From Bacteroidales bacterium (lineage in GTDB: Bacteria; Bacteroidota; Bacteroidia; Bacteroidales; F082), in assembly GCA_017477425.1 (NCBI GenBank), contig JAFUVT010000004.1, forward strand, positions 16,703 through 80,702: 64,000 nucleotides of DNA. Reading direction: 5' to 3'. A model generated the notes under the pieces. The model searched no databases. It saw only the letters and a program-made list of their open reading frames with translations, and was not told where the DNA came from. Position numbers and translations under genes: made by a program. Of the stretch, positions 52,396-60,771 are shown one piece after another (the first letter of the stretch is position 1; the number at the start of each line of letters is the position of its first letter).

Positions 52396-53049
52396 TTAAT
52401 CTAATATCTTTCCATCTTTGATGGTGATGGTGCGGTCCGACATTGCGGCCAGCTCTGGGTTGTGCGTGACGATAACGAAGGTCTGGTTCATCTCGTCGCG
52501 GAGGCGGAAGAAGAGCTTGTGGAGTTCTTGAGCCGACTTCGAGTCGAGGTTGCCCGAAGGCTCGTCGGCCAACACCACCGCAGGCTCGTTGATGAGGGCA
52601 CGAGCCACAGCGATGCGTTGCTGTTCGCCCCCCGAGAGCTCCGAGGGTTTATGGTCTTTCCTGTCGGTAAGGTTGAGGTATTCAAGCAACTTTTCAGCTT
52701 TCTCAGTGGCTTCTTTCTTACCCATGCCACGGATGTAGGCAGGGATGCAGATGTTTTCGATGGCCGTGAACTCGGGCAGGAGATGGTGGAACTGGAACAC
52801 AAACCCGATCTTTTGGTTGCGGAATGAAGCCAACTCCGTGTCGTTCAGTTTGTTGACCTCAGTTCCGTCGATAAGGAGCCGCCCACGGTCAGCCTTATCC
52901 AAGGTGCCGATGATGTGGAGTAGGGTGGACTTGCCTGCACCCGAGGCGCCGACGATGCTCACGATTTCGCGTTTGCTGATGTGAAGGTCGATGCCTTTGA
53001 GCACCTCGAGGTTGCCGTAGGACTTATGAATGCCTGTTGCTTGGATCAT
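52396..53049 (-). CDS. lolD: Lipoprotein-releasing ABC ATPase
   Basis: A 217-residue ATPase. Walker [10 protein letters not shown] (34-42), the Q-loop [11 protein letters not shown] characteristic of LolD/MacB ATPases, the signature LSGGEQQR, Walker [14 protein letters not shown] and the H-switch VTHNPELA are all present. It powers a LolC/E-type permease, a candidate being the gene at 47336-48559, to release lipoproteins for the outer membrane. It has its own promoter box and faces the S8 protease gene on the same strand upstream. Confidence 0.9.
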   Translation of the reverse strand: MIQATGIHKSYGNLEVLKGIDLHISKREIVSIVGASGAGKSTLLHIIGTLDKADRGRLLIDGTEVNKLNDTELASFRNQKIGFVFQFHHLLPEFTAIENICIPAYIRGMGKKEATEKAEKLLEYLNLTDRKDHKPSELSGGEQQRIAVARALINEPAVVLADEPSGNLDSKSAQELHKLFFRLRDEMNQTFVIVTHNPELAAMSDRTITIKDGKILD

Positions 53050-53067
53050 ACCCGTTTATTTTGGCTG

Positions 53068-53075
53068 CAAAAGTA
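53068..53075 (-). promoter_or_regulatory. Bacteroidota -7 box for lolD
   Basis: TACTTTTG on the minus strand, 19 bases before the lolD ATG at 53049. Confidence 0.65.
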
Positions 53076-53115
53076 CGCATAATTCTTTAAATTTACTTAC
53101 GAAGCATAAAATCCA

Positions 53116-55365
53116 TTACGGCACCAACTCAAGCTCAATGCCGACGCTCCAAGGCGAAGGATTGTTGGCCTTTGTACCGATCAGGAAATCGTCTTTCGTG
53201 ATGACGGGAGACAAACGATAACTTCCATACACGCCAATGTTGAACACATTGCCAATGCAGTAACTGATGCGTGTGGTGACACCATATTCAAAGAGGTTCA
53301 TGGCCTTGGCATGATTGTAGAAAGTAGTAACTTTGTTGTTGTAAGGCTTAGTCGCATTGCCATCACCATCTTGCCACTCGACATTGTCGGCTACCTTCAC
53401 GCGACGCAAGGCATTGATGCCGCCATAGACGCCCAAATCCCAATTCATGCCCCACATTCGGTTGATGATGCGTTGGAACACCTCGCCGCGCAATTGCATG
53501 TTGCGCATGACGGTAGTACGGTCGGCCAATTTCATGGCGTCCGGAATTTGACCCTTGGCGACAAAACGGTTCCAGTTGAGGCCGAGGCCCATACCTATTT
53601 TATAAGTCTTGCCGTACATCCAGCGGCGACCGAAGGCGAAGTGGCGGTTGAAGCCATTCCAGGTGCTGTTAGGCAGGTTGTAATCGTATTGGAAGAAGGT
53701 CGATTTCTGCCAGCCTTCCTCTTTCACTTCCTTGAAAGTGCCATCCTGACCGCCGACACGTCTGGTGTTGGCTACTATTTTGGGCTCACCGCCCATGCCG
53801 CTGATAGGGCAGGAGTCGTAGAAACCATTGTAGCTGACATTGAGTTTTCTGCCTTGACCGAGGTTTTTGTTGTAGAGCTTGATGCCCGTAGTGTCGGGAT
53901 AGGCTTTGTAGTAACCCAACAACACGCCGTCAGCACCTTCCACGCTAATGAAAACGTCTTGGTTTTCAAACCTTTTCGGAATGGCGATGCGCACGCCGTC
54001 CTTTTCCTGAACGAGGTTGAACGAACGCTCGGTGGGCTTCAAATCGCCAGTGAAATAGGCCGCTTGGGGAACACCATAGCCGAAGGCATAGTCGAAATAA
54101 GGATAAAGGTCGGCGGACTTCTCAATTTCGGCCTTCATCTCAAGGGCGGTCTTGTCGCGCATGGTTTGCCAGGCACAGGCGCAGAAGCCAGCGGTCAGCG
54201 GGCTGGAGAACGAAGTGCCGTAGGCATCAGTGTATTTCCCGTTGGACGGATTGGCCACTTGGGCATGACCGAAGGCCACTACATTGGGTTTCAAGCGTTT
54301 GTCGGCTGAAGGGCCATAAGAACTGAAGGAGATATGGTTGTATTGTGCAAGGTTGTCGACAATGCCGCCCACGCAGAGCACGTTCTCCGCATCGGCGGGC
54401 GTGATGATGGTCATCCAGCGCTTGTCGTCGCCCTCGTTGCCAGCCGAGTTGCACACCAAAATGCCCTTTTCGACAGCTTTGTTGGCGGCTTTAGCAACGT
54501 AGGAACGACCGTCCATGTCCTTCGTCCAATGGCGGTCCTTTCCGTAGCCTAAAGAGCTGTTGATAATGTCGGCGCCGTTCTTGTCGGCCCATTCGGCACC
54601 TTGCGCCCACCACACTTCTTCCTTGAAAGGCTCAGGCTCGATTTCGGTGCGGGCGAGAAGGAACTCGGCACCCGTAGCCAACCCCATTTTCTGGCCTTCT
54701 TCGTTGATGCCTGCAATGCAACTCAGCACCATCGTGCCATGGGTGTTCCAGCCGTAGACGTCTTCCTTTCGGTTGGGGAAGTTGTAGGTCTTGATAATCT
54801 GGTGGTTGTCGCGCAAATGCTTAAAGGCAGGGTGGGTGTTCACCTTCGGGAAGCCGCCGTCCATCACGCAGATGCGGAGACCTTTGCCGTCGATGCCTTT
54901 GTCGATGAAATGCTGACCGCCAAAGCGGATGAGTTGGTCGGTAAGGATGCCTTCGGGTTCATCATCGTCGTCATCTATCGCGATGAAATCAACCTCCTTG
55001 CGGGTCACGAAGCCTTCCGAAACGATTTCCTGCACGCGAGCCACAAAAGGCAGCTGGGCAATCAGCGCGGCATTGTCGTCGGTGGCCTCAACACCAATGG
55101 CATTGAGCCAGCGCGACTCGCCGAAAACCTCGGTGGAGTAGGCGTTTACCGCGTTTACATAGGTGTCGTTCAGCGGGTAGTTGCTGAGGTCGTAAAGGTC
55201 AGCGCCACACTTTTGGTAACGCTCTATAGCCTTGGCATCGAAATAGGAATAGGGGTCGAATTGGGTGTCGTTTTTGTCAGTGAAGAACACCCAGAAGCAC
55301 TTGTTTTGGGCCATTCCCAGGCTACTTAGCAGGGCAAAAATGGCGATTAGGAAATTTTTTCTCAT
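53116..55365 (-). CDS. Subtilisin-like S8 serine protease with C-terminal beta-barrel-like domain
   Basis: A 749-residue protein from MRKNFLIAIFALLSSLGMAQ (55365). After a signal peptide and short prodomain comes an S8 domain with the triad Asp169 (CVMDGGF), His209 (NTHGTM) and Ser385 (GTSFSSP), plus the oxyanion Asn in NSAGNEGD. Residues 131-137 are an acidic run. The last 150 residues show alternating amphipathic strands (YKIGMGLGLNWNRF, WDLGVYGGINAL, EYGVTTRISYCIG, VFNIGVYGSYRLSP, WSVGIELELV), like an outer-membrane barrel and unlike a T9SS sorting domain. It may be an outer-membrane-anchored protease. The barrel reading is from pattern only. Confidence 0.82.
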   Translation of the reverse strand: MRKNFLIAIFALLSSLGMAQNKCFWVFFTDKNDTQFDPYSYFDAKAIERYQKCGADLYDLSNYPLNDTYVNAVNAYSTEVFGESRWLNAIGVEATDDNAALIAQLPFVARVQEIVSEGFVTRKEVDFIAIDDDDDEPEGILTDQLIRFGGQHFIDKGIDGKGLRICVMDGGFPKVNTHPAFKHLRDNHQIIKTYNFPNRKEDVYGWNTHGTMVLSCIAGINEEGQKMGLATGAEFLLARTEIEPEPFKEEVWWAQGAEWADKNGADIINSSLGYGKDRHWTKDMDGRSYVAKAANKAVEKGILVCNSAGNEGDDKRWMTIITPADAENVLCVGGIVDNLAQYNHISFSSYGPSADKRLKPNVVAFGHAQVANPSNGKYTDAYGTSFSSPLTAGFCACAWQTMRDKTALEMKAEIEKSADLYPYFDYAFGYGVPQAAYFTGDLKPTERSFNLVQEKDGVRIAIPKRFENQDVFISVEGADGVLLGYYKAYPDTTGIKLYNKNLGQGRKLNVSYNGFYDSCPISGMGGEPKIVANTRRVGGQDGTFKEVKEEGWQKSTFFQYDYNLPNSTWNGFNRHFAFGRRWMYGKTYKIGMGLGLNWNRFVAKGQIPDAMKLADRTTVMRNMQLRGEVFQRIINRMWGMNWDLGVYGGINALRRVKVADNVEWQDGDGNATKPYNNKVTTFYNHAKAMNLFEYGVTTRISYCIGNVFNIGVYGSYRLSPVITKDDFLIGTKANNPSPWSVGIELELVP

Positions 55366-55383
55366 AAAATTTGAAATTTGCGG

Positions 55384-55391
55384 CAAAGATA
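55384..55391 (-). promoter_or_regulatory. Bacteroidota -7 box for the S8 protease
   Basis: TATCTTTG on the minus strand, 19 bases before the ATG at 55365. Confidence 0.65.
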
Positions 55392-55404
55392 AGGTTTTAT
55401 TTCC

Positions 55405-55412
55405 TACTTTTG
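55405..55412 (+). promoter_or_regulatory. Bacteroidota -7 box for the TerB-like gene
   Basis: TACTTTTG, 28 bases before the ATG at 55441; divergent from the S8 protease promoter. Confidence 0.65.
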
Positions 55413-55440
55413 TCGCAAATAACCTCAAAACCCATAGCCT

Positions 55441-55779
55441 ATGGAAAAAAATCTTACCAAAGAGAAATTCGAGATCTTCATGATGCTTTGCGCGTCGGGC
55501 ATCGACGGCAACATTTCGATGAACGAATTGGAACGTATCTGCATGCAGTTCGACGAGAAGAGCTACAATGAAGTGTTTGAGTCGTGGAAATCGATGACAA
55601 GTCCCGCCTGGCTCAGCTTCTTCAAGGAGCACAAGGACGAGTTCCTGAAGACCGAAGAGGACAAGGTTGGCTTCCTGGCCGACATCAACGACATCATCTC
55701 AGCTGACGAAGGCGACACCACATTGAAGGAGAAGAACTTCATGAAGGTCCTCGAAATGCTGATGAACGACGAGCTTTGA
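55441..55779 (+). CDS. Small helical TerB-like protein
   Basis: A 112-residue acidic cytoplasmic protein. It is all-helical with two similar halves, each with an acidic turn: ASGIDGNISMNELERICMQF and ISADEGDTTLKEKNFMKVL. This resembles the pattern of the TerB/YebE fold (acidic metal-binding turns), though short. A role in stress or metal binding is possible but not shown. Single gene with its own promoter; a large hairpin follows the stop. Confidence 0.55.
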   Translation: MEKNLTKEKFEIFMMLCASGIDGNISMNELERICMQFDEKSYNEVFESWKSMTSPAWLSFFKEHKDEFLKTEEDKVGFLADINDIISADEGDTTLKEKNFMKVLEMLMNDEL

Positions 55780-55797
55780 TAGCATCGTTTGTTTGTG

Positions 55798-55871
55798 AAT
55801 GGCTTTAAAAAGCATGTCATTCCTGCGCTGCATAGTGCGATGGGATGGAATCTATGCTTTTTAAAGCCATT
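55798..55871 (+). terminator. Long hairpin (18-base perfect arms) after the TerB-like gene
   Basis: Perfect arms 55798-55815 and 55854-55871 (AATGGCTTTAAAAAGCAT and its complement) enclose a 38-base loop, followed by G and TTTTT. The loop carries GTCATTCC and GGAATCT, as in the element at 48566-48648, so a dispersed repeat seems to serve as terminator. Confidence 0.7.
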
Positions 55872-55896
55872 GTTTTTAATAAAATCCTTGCTTTTC

Positions 55897-55919
55897 TAAA
55901 TTAGAATCAGTCTAATTTA
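55897..55919. promoter_or_regulatory. Candidate operator upstream of the hydrogenase operon
   Basis: Perfect 9-base inverted repeat TAAATTAGA-atcag-TCTAATTTA, with another AAATTAGATT near 55932. It lies about 115 bases before the hydrogenase -7 box. The palindrome suggests binding of a dimeric regulator. It is unlike the Rex motif (TTGTTAAnnnnTTAACAA). Confidence 0.45.
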
Positions 55920-56007
55920 CACTTAGGCATTGAAAATTAGATTATAATATATTGTATATCAACAAAATAACAGCATTTGAAAAAACGCTAAAAAGTTGAG
56001 GCTTTAT

Positions 56008-56040
56008 TTGGAAAGCAAAGAGTTTTTTCCCTACATTTGC
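56008..56040 (+). promoter_or_regulatory. Promoter of the hydrogenase operon
   Basis: TTTG at 56008-56011 and TACATTTG at 56033-56040, 21 bases apart, in front of the four-gene operon; the leader would be about 65 bases. The rest of the 329-base gap (55780-56108) holds the hairpin and the inverted repeat described separately. Confidence 0.7.
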
Positions 56041-56108
56041 AGCGGATTTGAAAGACCCTTAAACAGAAGGATAAACAAACTCAATAATAACCTTAAAACA
56101 AGGAAAAT

Positions 56109-56501
56109 ATGGCAAAAGTTAAGTCTTTAGCAGAACTGAAAGCTATGAGAGAAAAGCTTCAGTCGAACCTTGACCTTCGCGAAAAGAGCAACGACCCTGA
56201 CTCTTTGGTGCAAATCAAGGTCGCAATGGCCACTTGCGGTATCGCCGCTGGTGCAAAACAAGTTATGGAACACATGATGGAGAAGGCCGACGAGCTGAAG
56301 CTCGGCATCGTCTTCACCCAAACCGGCTGCATGGGCTACTGCCACGCCGAGCCGACCATCGAGGTGAAGTGCCCGGGCAAGGACCCCATCGTCTTCGGTC
56401 ATGTCGACAACAACAGAGCTGACGACATCCTCACCAAGTATGTCATGAACAACGAAATGGTGGACGGCGTCATCCCTGTCAACTATGAAACTATCGGTTA
56501 A
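56109..56501 (+). CDS. Thioredoxin-like [2Fe-2S] ferredoxin subunit of the hydrogenase (HndB-like)
   Basis: A 130-residue cytoplasmic protein. Residues 38-48 (VAMATCGIAAGAK) and 71-80 (QTGCMGYCHA) place cluster-ligand candidates at Cys43, Cys74 and Cys78, with Cys88 (EVKCPGK) near by. The ATCGIAAGA motif is that of HndB of Desulfovibrio-type NADP-reducing hydrogenases. It would pass single electrons within the complex. It is the first gene of the operon; AAGGAAA lies seven bases before the ATG. Confidence 0.82.
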   Translation: MAKVKSLAELKAMREKLQSNLDLREKSNDPDSLVQIKVAMATCGIAAGAKQVMEHMMEKADELKLGIVFTQTGCMGYCHAEPTIEVKCPGKDPIVFGHVDNNRADDILTKYVMNNEMVDGVIPVNYETIG

Positions 56502-56512
56502 TCAATTTAATT

Positions 56513-56519
56513 GGAGGAA
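56513..56519 (+). promoter_or_regulatory. Strong Shine-Dalgarno sequence before hydB
   Basis: GGAGGAA five bases before the ATG at 56525. Notable because most genes in the window have no such sequence. Confidence 0.75.
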
Positions 56520-56524
56520 TTTAT

Positions 56525-58339
56525 ATGGCAAAAATCAAGATGCACGTGCTCTGCTGCGGCGGTACTGGCTGCCAGGCTTCGGCAAGTGCTGAAATCATCA
56601 AGAACTTCGAGACCATCCTGGCCGAGAAGGGCTTGCAGGATGAAGTTCAGGTGGTCAGGACGGGGTGCTTCGGCTTCTGCGAGAAGGGACCCATCGTCAA
56701 GATCATGCCTGACAACACATTCTACACTCAGGTGAAGCCTGAAGACGTCGAGAAGATCATCAACGAGCACATCATCAAAGGCCGTAAGGTCACCGATTTG
56801 CTCTATCTCGACCCCGAAAACAAGGAGCACGTCTCAGACTCGAAGCACATGGGCTTCTACCGTAAGCAACTGCGTATCGCTCTGCGTAACTGCGGTTTCA
56901 TCAATCCCGAAAACATCGACGAGTACATCTCGCGCGACGGTTACGAGGCACTGGGTAAGGTGCTGGGCGAAATGACTCCCCAACAGGTCATCGACGAAAT
57001 CACCAAGTCGGGCCTTCGCGGCCGTGGCGGCGCTGGTTTCCCGACCGGCGTGAAATGGGGCCTCTGCGCCAAGAACCAAGCCGACCAGAAGTACATCATC
57101 TGCAACGCCGACGAGGGTGACCCGGGTGCGTTCATGGACCGTTCCATCATGGAAGGCGACCCGCACAGCGTCATCGAGGCCATGGCCATCGGTGGCTACG
57201 CCATCGGCGCCACCAAGGGTTTGGTCTACATCCGCGCTGAATACCCGCTGGCTATCCACCGTCTGCAAGTCGCCATCGCCCAGGCCCGCGAATACGGCCT
57301 GCTGGGCACTGACATCCTCGGCTCGGGCTTCGATTTCGACATCGAGCTCCGCTACGGTGCCGGCGCTTTCGTCTGCGGTGAAGAGACGGCTCTGATCCAC
57401 TCGATGGAAGGCAAGCGTGGTGAACCCACCTTCAAGCCCCCGTTCCCGGCTGTGGCTGGCTACAACATGAAGCCCTCCAACGTGAACAACGTGGAGACCT
57501 ACGCCAACATCCCGATCATTATCAATAAAGGTGCCGACTGGTTTGCCAGCATCGGTTCCGAGAAGTCGAAGGGCACCAAGGTGTTCGCTCTGGCCGGTCA
57601 GATCAACAACGTCGGTTTGATTGAGGTCCCGATGGGCACCACCCTCCGCGATATCATCTATGAAATCGGTGGTGGTATTAAGAACGGCCGCGAGTTCAAG
57701 GCCGTGCAGACCGGCGGTCCTTCCGGCGGCTGCTTGACTGCCAAGCACCTCGACACCGAAATCGACTATGACAGCCTCGTCGCTGCTGGCTCCATGATGG
57801 GCTCGGGCGGTATGGTCGTCATGGACGAGACCTCCTGCATGGTGGCTATCGCCAAGTTCTACCTTGAGTTCACCTGCGAAGAGAGCTGCGGTAAGTGCAC
57901 GCCTTGCCGTGTCGGTAACAAGCGCATGCTCGAAATCCTCACCAAGATCACCGAAGGCAATGGCACGATGGACGACCTCCAGGAACTCCGCAACCTCGCC
58001 GCCGTGATTAAGGACACCGCCCTCTGCGGTCTGGGCCAGACCTCACCGAACCCGGTGCTTTCGACCTTGGACAACTTCTGGGACGAATACGTCGAGCACG
58101 TCGTCGACAAGAAGTGCCGCGCTGGCGTCTGCAAGAAGCTCATGAGCTACGTCATCGACAAGGAGAAGTGCATCGGCTGCGGCAAGTGCGCCAAGAACTG
58201 CCCCGCCGAGGCCATCTCGAAGACCGACTACATCGCTCCTGGCCACAAGCTGCCTTCGATGGTGATCGACTCCACCAAGTGCATCAAGTGCGGTGCTTGT
58301 ATCTCTGGTTGTAAGTTTGGTGCTATTTCTGTCCAATAA
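56525..58339 (+). CDS. hydB: Electron-bifurcating [FeFe]-hydrogenase subunit B (NuoF-like, NAD- and FMN-binding)
   Basis: A 604-residue protein. Domain 1 (1-115) is a thioredoxin-like [2Fe-2S] ferredoxin (CCGGTGC...TGCFGFCEKGP). Domain 2 (about 120-530) is NuoF-like: GRGGAGFPTGVKWGLC and NADEGDPGAFMDRS for FMN and NAD(H), GAGAFVCGEETALIHSMEGKRGEP, then the [4Fe-4S] ligands in ESCGKCTPCRVG...C. Domain 3 (about 545-604) has two [4Fe-4S] ferredoxin motifs (CIGCGKCAKNCP and CIKCGACISGCKF). It exchanges electrons with NADH and splits or joins them with the hydrogenase and ferredoxin. It is preceded by a Shine-Dalgarno sequence. Confidence 0.94.
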   Translation: MAKIKMHVLCCGGTGCQASASAEIIKNFETILAEKGLQDEVQVVRTGCFGFCEKGPIVKIMPDNTFYTQVKPEDVEKIINEHIIKGRKVTDLLYLDPENKEHVSDSKHMGFYRKQLRIALRNCGFINPENIDEYISRDGYEALGKVLGEMTPQQVIDEITKSGLRGRGGAGFPTGVKWGLCAKNQADQKYIICNADEGDPGAFMDRSIMEGDPHSVIEAMAIGGYAIGATKGLVYIRAEYPLAIHRLQVAIAQAREYGLLGTDILGSGFDFDIELRYGAGAFVCGEETALIHSMEGKRGEPTFKPPFPAVAGYNMKPSNVNNVETYANIPIIINKGADWFASIGSEKSKGTKVFALAGQINNVGLIEVPMGTTLRDIIYEIGGGIKNGREFKAVQTGGPSGGCLTAKHLDTEIDYDSLVAAGSMMGSGGMVVMDETSCMVAIAKFYLEFTCEESCGKCTPCRVGNKRMLEILTKITEGNGTMDDLQELRNLAAVIKDTALCGLGQTSPNPVLSTLDNFWDEYVEHVVDKKCRAGVCKKLMSYVIDKEKCIGCGKCAKNCPAEAISKTDYIAPGHKLPSMVIDSTKCIKCGACISGCKFGAISVQ

Positions 58340-58343
58340 AATA

Positions 58344-58352
58344 GAGGAGGAG
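58344..58352 (+). promoter_or_regulatory. Strong Shine-Dalgarno sequence before hydA
   Basis: GAGGAGGAG seven bases before the ATG at 58360. Confidence 0.75.
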
Positions 58353-58359
58353 AACAAAT

Positions 58360-60144
58360 ATGATTAACGTAACAATTGATAACAAACAGATTCAGGTCCC
58401 GGAAGGCACCACGATTTTGAAAGCCGCCCGCATGGCCGGTATCCATATTCCTACCCTTTGCTATTTTGAACTGGCAGGAATGAAATTTGAAAACAAACCC
58501 GGCGGCTGCCGCGTTTGCGTCGTCGAAGTGGTCAAGGATTTCAACGGCCGTCCGCGCCGTAACCTGGCCCCGGCTTGCGCCACCGACTGCGTGGAAGGCA
58601 TGGAAGTGCTGACCCACAGCAACCGCGTCATCAACGCCCGCCGCACCGTGGTCGAACTCATCCTTTCCGACCACCCGGCCGACTGCTTGACCTGCTCGAA
58701 GAGCGGCAACTGCGAACTGCAGTCACTGGCCCAATACCTCGGCATCCGCGAGATCCCGTTCAAGGGCGAACAATCGCACTACCGTCAAGACCTGTCGCCC
58801 GCCATCGTGCGCGACGTCGACAAGTGCGTCATGTGCCGTCGCTGCGAAAACGTGTGTAACAACGTCCAGACCGTTGGTGCCCTGAGCGCCATCAACCGTG
58901 GCTTCAGCGCCGTCGTGGCTCCTGCCTTCGAGCAAGACCTCGTCGACTCGCCGTGCGTCATGTGCGGTCAGTGCGTCCAGGTGTGCCCAGTCGGTGCCCT
59001 GAGCGAGGTGGACGACACCCGCAACGTGATGGCTGCCATCAACAATCCTAAGAAGACCGTCATCGTCAACACGGCTCCCGCTACGCGTGTGGCCCTCGGT
59101 GAAGAGTTCGGCATGCCTGCCGGCAGCATCGTCACCGGTCAAATGGCCGCCGCCTTGCGTCGCCTCGGCTTCGACTATGTGTTCGACACCGACTTCGCCG
59201 CTGACCTTACCATCATGGAAGAAGGCACCGAGCTCCTCGGTCGTATCAGCAAGTTCATGGCTGGCGACAAGAGCGTGCGTCTGCCTATCCTGACTTCCTG
59301 CTGCCCGGGTTGGGTCAACTTCTTCGAGCACAACTTCCCCGACATGCTCGACGTGCCTTCGACCGCCAAGTCGCCTATGCAGATGTTTGGCGCCATCGCC
59401 AAGAACTACTGGGCCGAGAAGATGGGCATCAAGAGAGAAGACCTCGTTGTCGTCTCCATCATGCCTTGCTTGGCCAAGAAGTACGAAAGCAAGCGTAAGG
59501 AATTCTACAAGGATGACAATCCGGACATCGACTACGTCCTGACGACCCGTGAGTTGGCCCGCTTGATCAAGCAGTTCAACCTCAACCTGAAGGACATGCC
59601 GAGCGAGGATTACGACGACCCGCTGGGCGAATCCACGGGTGCTGCCGTCATCTTCGGCGCCACTGGTGGTGTGATCGAAGCCGCCACCCGTACGGCCTAC
59701 GAAGTGTTCACTGGCAAGAAGCTCGACAAGGTCGACTTCACCGAACTTCGTGGTATCGAAGGCGTGCGTGACGCTTGGGTCGACTTCAACGGCACTCCGA
59801 TCCACATCGGTATCGCCCACGGTCTGGCCAACGCCCGCAAGCTCCTCGAAAGAGTGCGCGAAGGCAAGGAACAGTTCCATGCTATCGAGGTCATGGCTTG
59901 CCCCGGCGGTTGCGTCGGCGGCGCTGGTCAGCCTTACCACCACGGCAACAGCGAGATCATCAAGAAACGTACGGAAGCCATCTACCGCGAGGATGCTGGC
60001 AAACCGATCCGTAAGTCGCATGAGAATCCTTCGATCAAGAAGCTCTATGCCGAATTCCTTGGTGAGCCTTGCGGCCACAAGTCACACGAACTGCTGCACA
60101 CCCACTATTTCGACAAGTCGGATCATGTTGAGATCAGTGAGTAA
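58360..60144 (+). CDS. hydA: [FeFe]-hydrogenase catalytic subunit A
   Basis: A 594-residue protein. From the N-terminus: a [2Fe-2S] plant-type ferredoxin (GGCRVCVVEV, PACATDC), the His-Cys3 [4Fe-4S] site (HPADCLTCSKSGNCEL), two [4Fe-4S] clusters (CVMCRRCENVC, CVMCGQCVQVCP), then the H-cluster domain. H-cluster motifs are L1 TSCCPGW (about 310), L2 MPCLAKKYE (about 368) and L3 MACPGGCVGGAGQP (about 512). The small-subunit end follows (KKLYAEFLGEP...LLHTHY). All cluster ligands are present. It makes or uses H2 with electrons from NADH and reduced ferredoxin in fermentation. Confidence 0.95.
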   Translation: MINVTIDNKQIQVPEGTTILKAARMAGIHIPTLCYFELAGMKFENKPGGCRVCVVEVVKDFNGRPRRNLAPACATDCVEGMEVLTHSNRVINARRTVVELILSDHPADCLTCSKSGNCELQSLAQYLGIREIPFKGEQSHYRQDLSPAIVRDVDKCVMCRRCENVCNNVQTVGALSAINRGFSAVVAPAFEQDLVDSPCVMCGQCVQVCPVGALSEVDDTRNVMAAINNPKKTVIVNTAPATRVALGEEFGMPAGSIVTGQMAAALRRLGFDYVFDTDFAADLTIMEEGTELLGRISKFMAGDKSVRLPILTSCCPGWVNFFEHNFPDMLDVPSTAKSPMQMFGAIAKNYWAEKMGIKREDLVVVSIMPCLAKKYESKRKEFYKDDNPDIDYVLTTRELARLIKQFNLNLKDMPSEDYDDPLGESTGAAVIFGATGGVIEAATRTAYEVFTGKKLDKVDFTELRGIEGVRDAWVDFNGTPIHIGIAHGLANARKLLERVREGKEQFHAIEVMACPGGCVGGAGQPYHHGNSEIIKKRTEAIYREDAGKPIRKSHENPSIKKLYAEFLGEPCGHKSHELLHTHYFDKSDHVEISE

Positions 60145-60179
60145 TTCAATAAACTGTAAATAATAGAAAGGAAAATAAT

Positions 60180-60656
60180 ATGGCAGTTATCAAATTATCA
60201 GAATCGAAGATCAACTTCGTAAAGGATGTTTGCAAGTCGTTTGGCAACCAAGGCAGCGAAGTCATCAACGTGCTGCACAAGGTCCAGGGCGAGTTCGGCT
60301 ATTTGCCGGCTGAGGTCCAGGAACTGGTGGCCAAGGAGCTGAACATTCCGGTTTCGAGGGTTTATGGTATCGTGTCCTTCTATTCGTTCTTCACCATGAC
60401 ACCCAAGGGCGAGCACCCGATCAGCGTTTGCTTGGGTACCGCTTGCTACGTGCGTGGTGCCGAGAAGGTGCTGGACGAGCTGAAGCGTCAGCTGGGCATC
60501 AACGTCGGTGAGGTCACTCCCGACGGCAAGTTCTCGTTGACCTGCCTCCGCTGCGTTGGCGCTTGCGGTCTGGCTCCCGTCATCGAAGTCGGTGAGAAGG
60601 TCTACGGCCGCATGACTCCCGACCGCGTGAAGGACGTTCTGGCTGAATATAAATAA
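60180..60656 (+). CDS. hydC: Hydrogenase subunit C (NuoE-like [2Fe-2S])
   Basis: A 158-residue thioredoxin-fold protein. The [2Fe-2S] ligands follow the NuoE pattern: CLGTACYVRGA then CLRCVGACGLAPV. The N-terminal helical part is typical (VINVLHKVQGEFGYLPAEVQELVAKELNIP, GIVSFYSFF). It completes the HydABC set. Here the order is ferredoxin-B-A-C, with the NuoE-like gene last, whereas the Thermotoga order is C-B-A. AAGGAAA precedes the start. Confidence 0.94.
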   Translation: MAVIKLSESKINFVKDVCKSFGNQGSEVINVLHKVQGEFGYLPAEVQELVAKELNIPVSRVYGIVSFYSFFTMTPKGEHPISVCLGTACYVRGAEKVLDELKRQLGINVGEVTPDGKFSLTCLRCVGACGLAPVIEVGEKVYGRMTPDRVKDVLAEYK

Positions 60657-60664
60657 TCAGTCGT

Positions 60665-60696
60665 TGGTAGAGACGTGCCATGGCGCGTCTCTACCA
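60665..60696. repeat. TAGAGACG palindrome after the hydrogenase operon
   Basis: 32-base palindrome with one mismatch, arms TGGTAGAGACGTGCCA and TGGCGCGTCTCTACCA. Third copy of the family, with yet another central sequence. Confidence 0.8.
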
Positions 60697-60724
60697 CACC
60701 TATTTATATTAATAGGCATACGAA

Positions 60725-60758
60725 AAAAAACTCCATCTCATTTGAGGTGGAGTTTTTT
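60725..60758. terminator. Bidirectional terminator between the hydrogenase operon and a convergent gene
   Basis: AACTCCATCTCA (60729-60740) pairs with TGAGGTGGAGTT (60743-60754), one G-U pair, flanked by an A tract and six T, so it can work from both sides. Confidence 0.85.
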
Positions 60759-60771
60759 CACTTTCATAAGG

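Noticed and set aside
55897..55919. Rex (redox) operator for the hydrogenase operon
   Set aside because: The inverted repeat TAAATTAGA-N5-TCTAATTTA does not match the Rex consensus in sequence or spacing.
58723..60078. 451-codon open frame on the minus strand opposite hydA
   Set aside because: Shadow of a strongly biased, conserved gene; the composition (H, D, V, E rich) is an artefact of the complementary strand.
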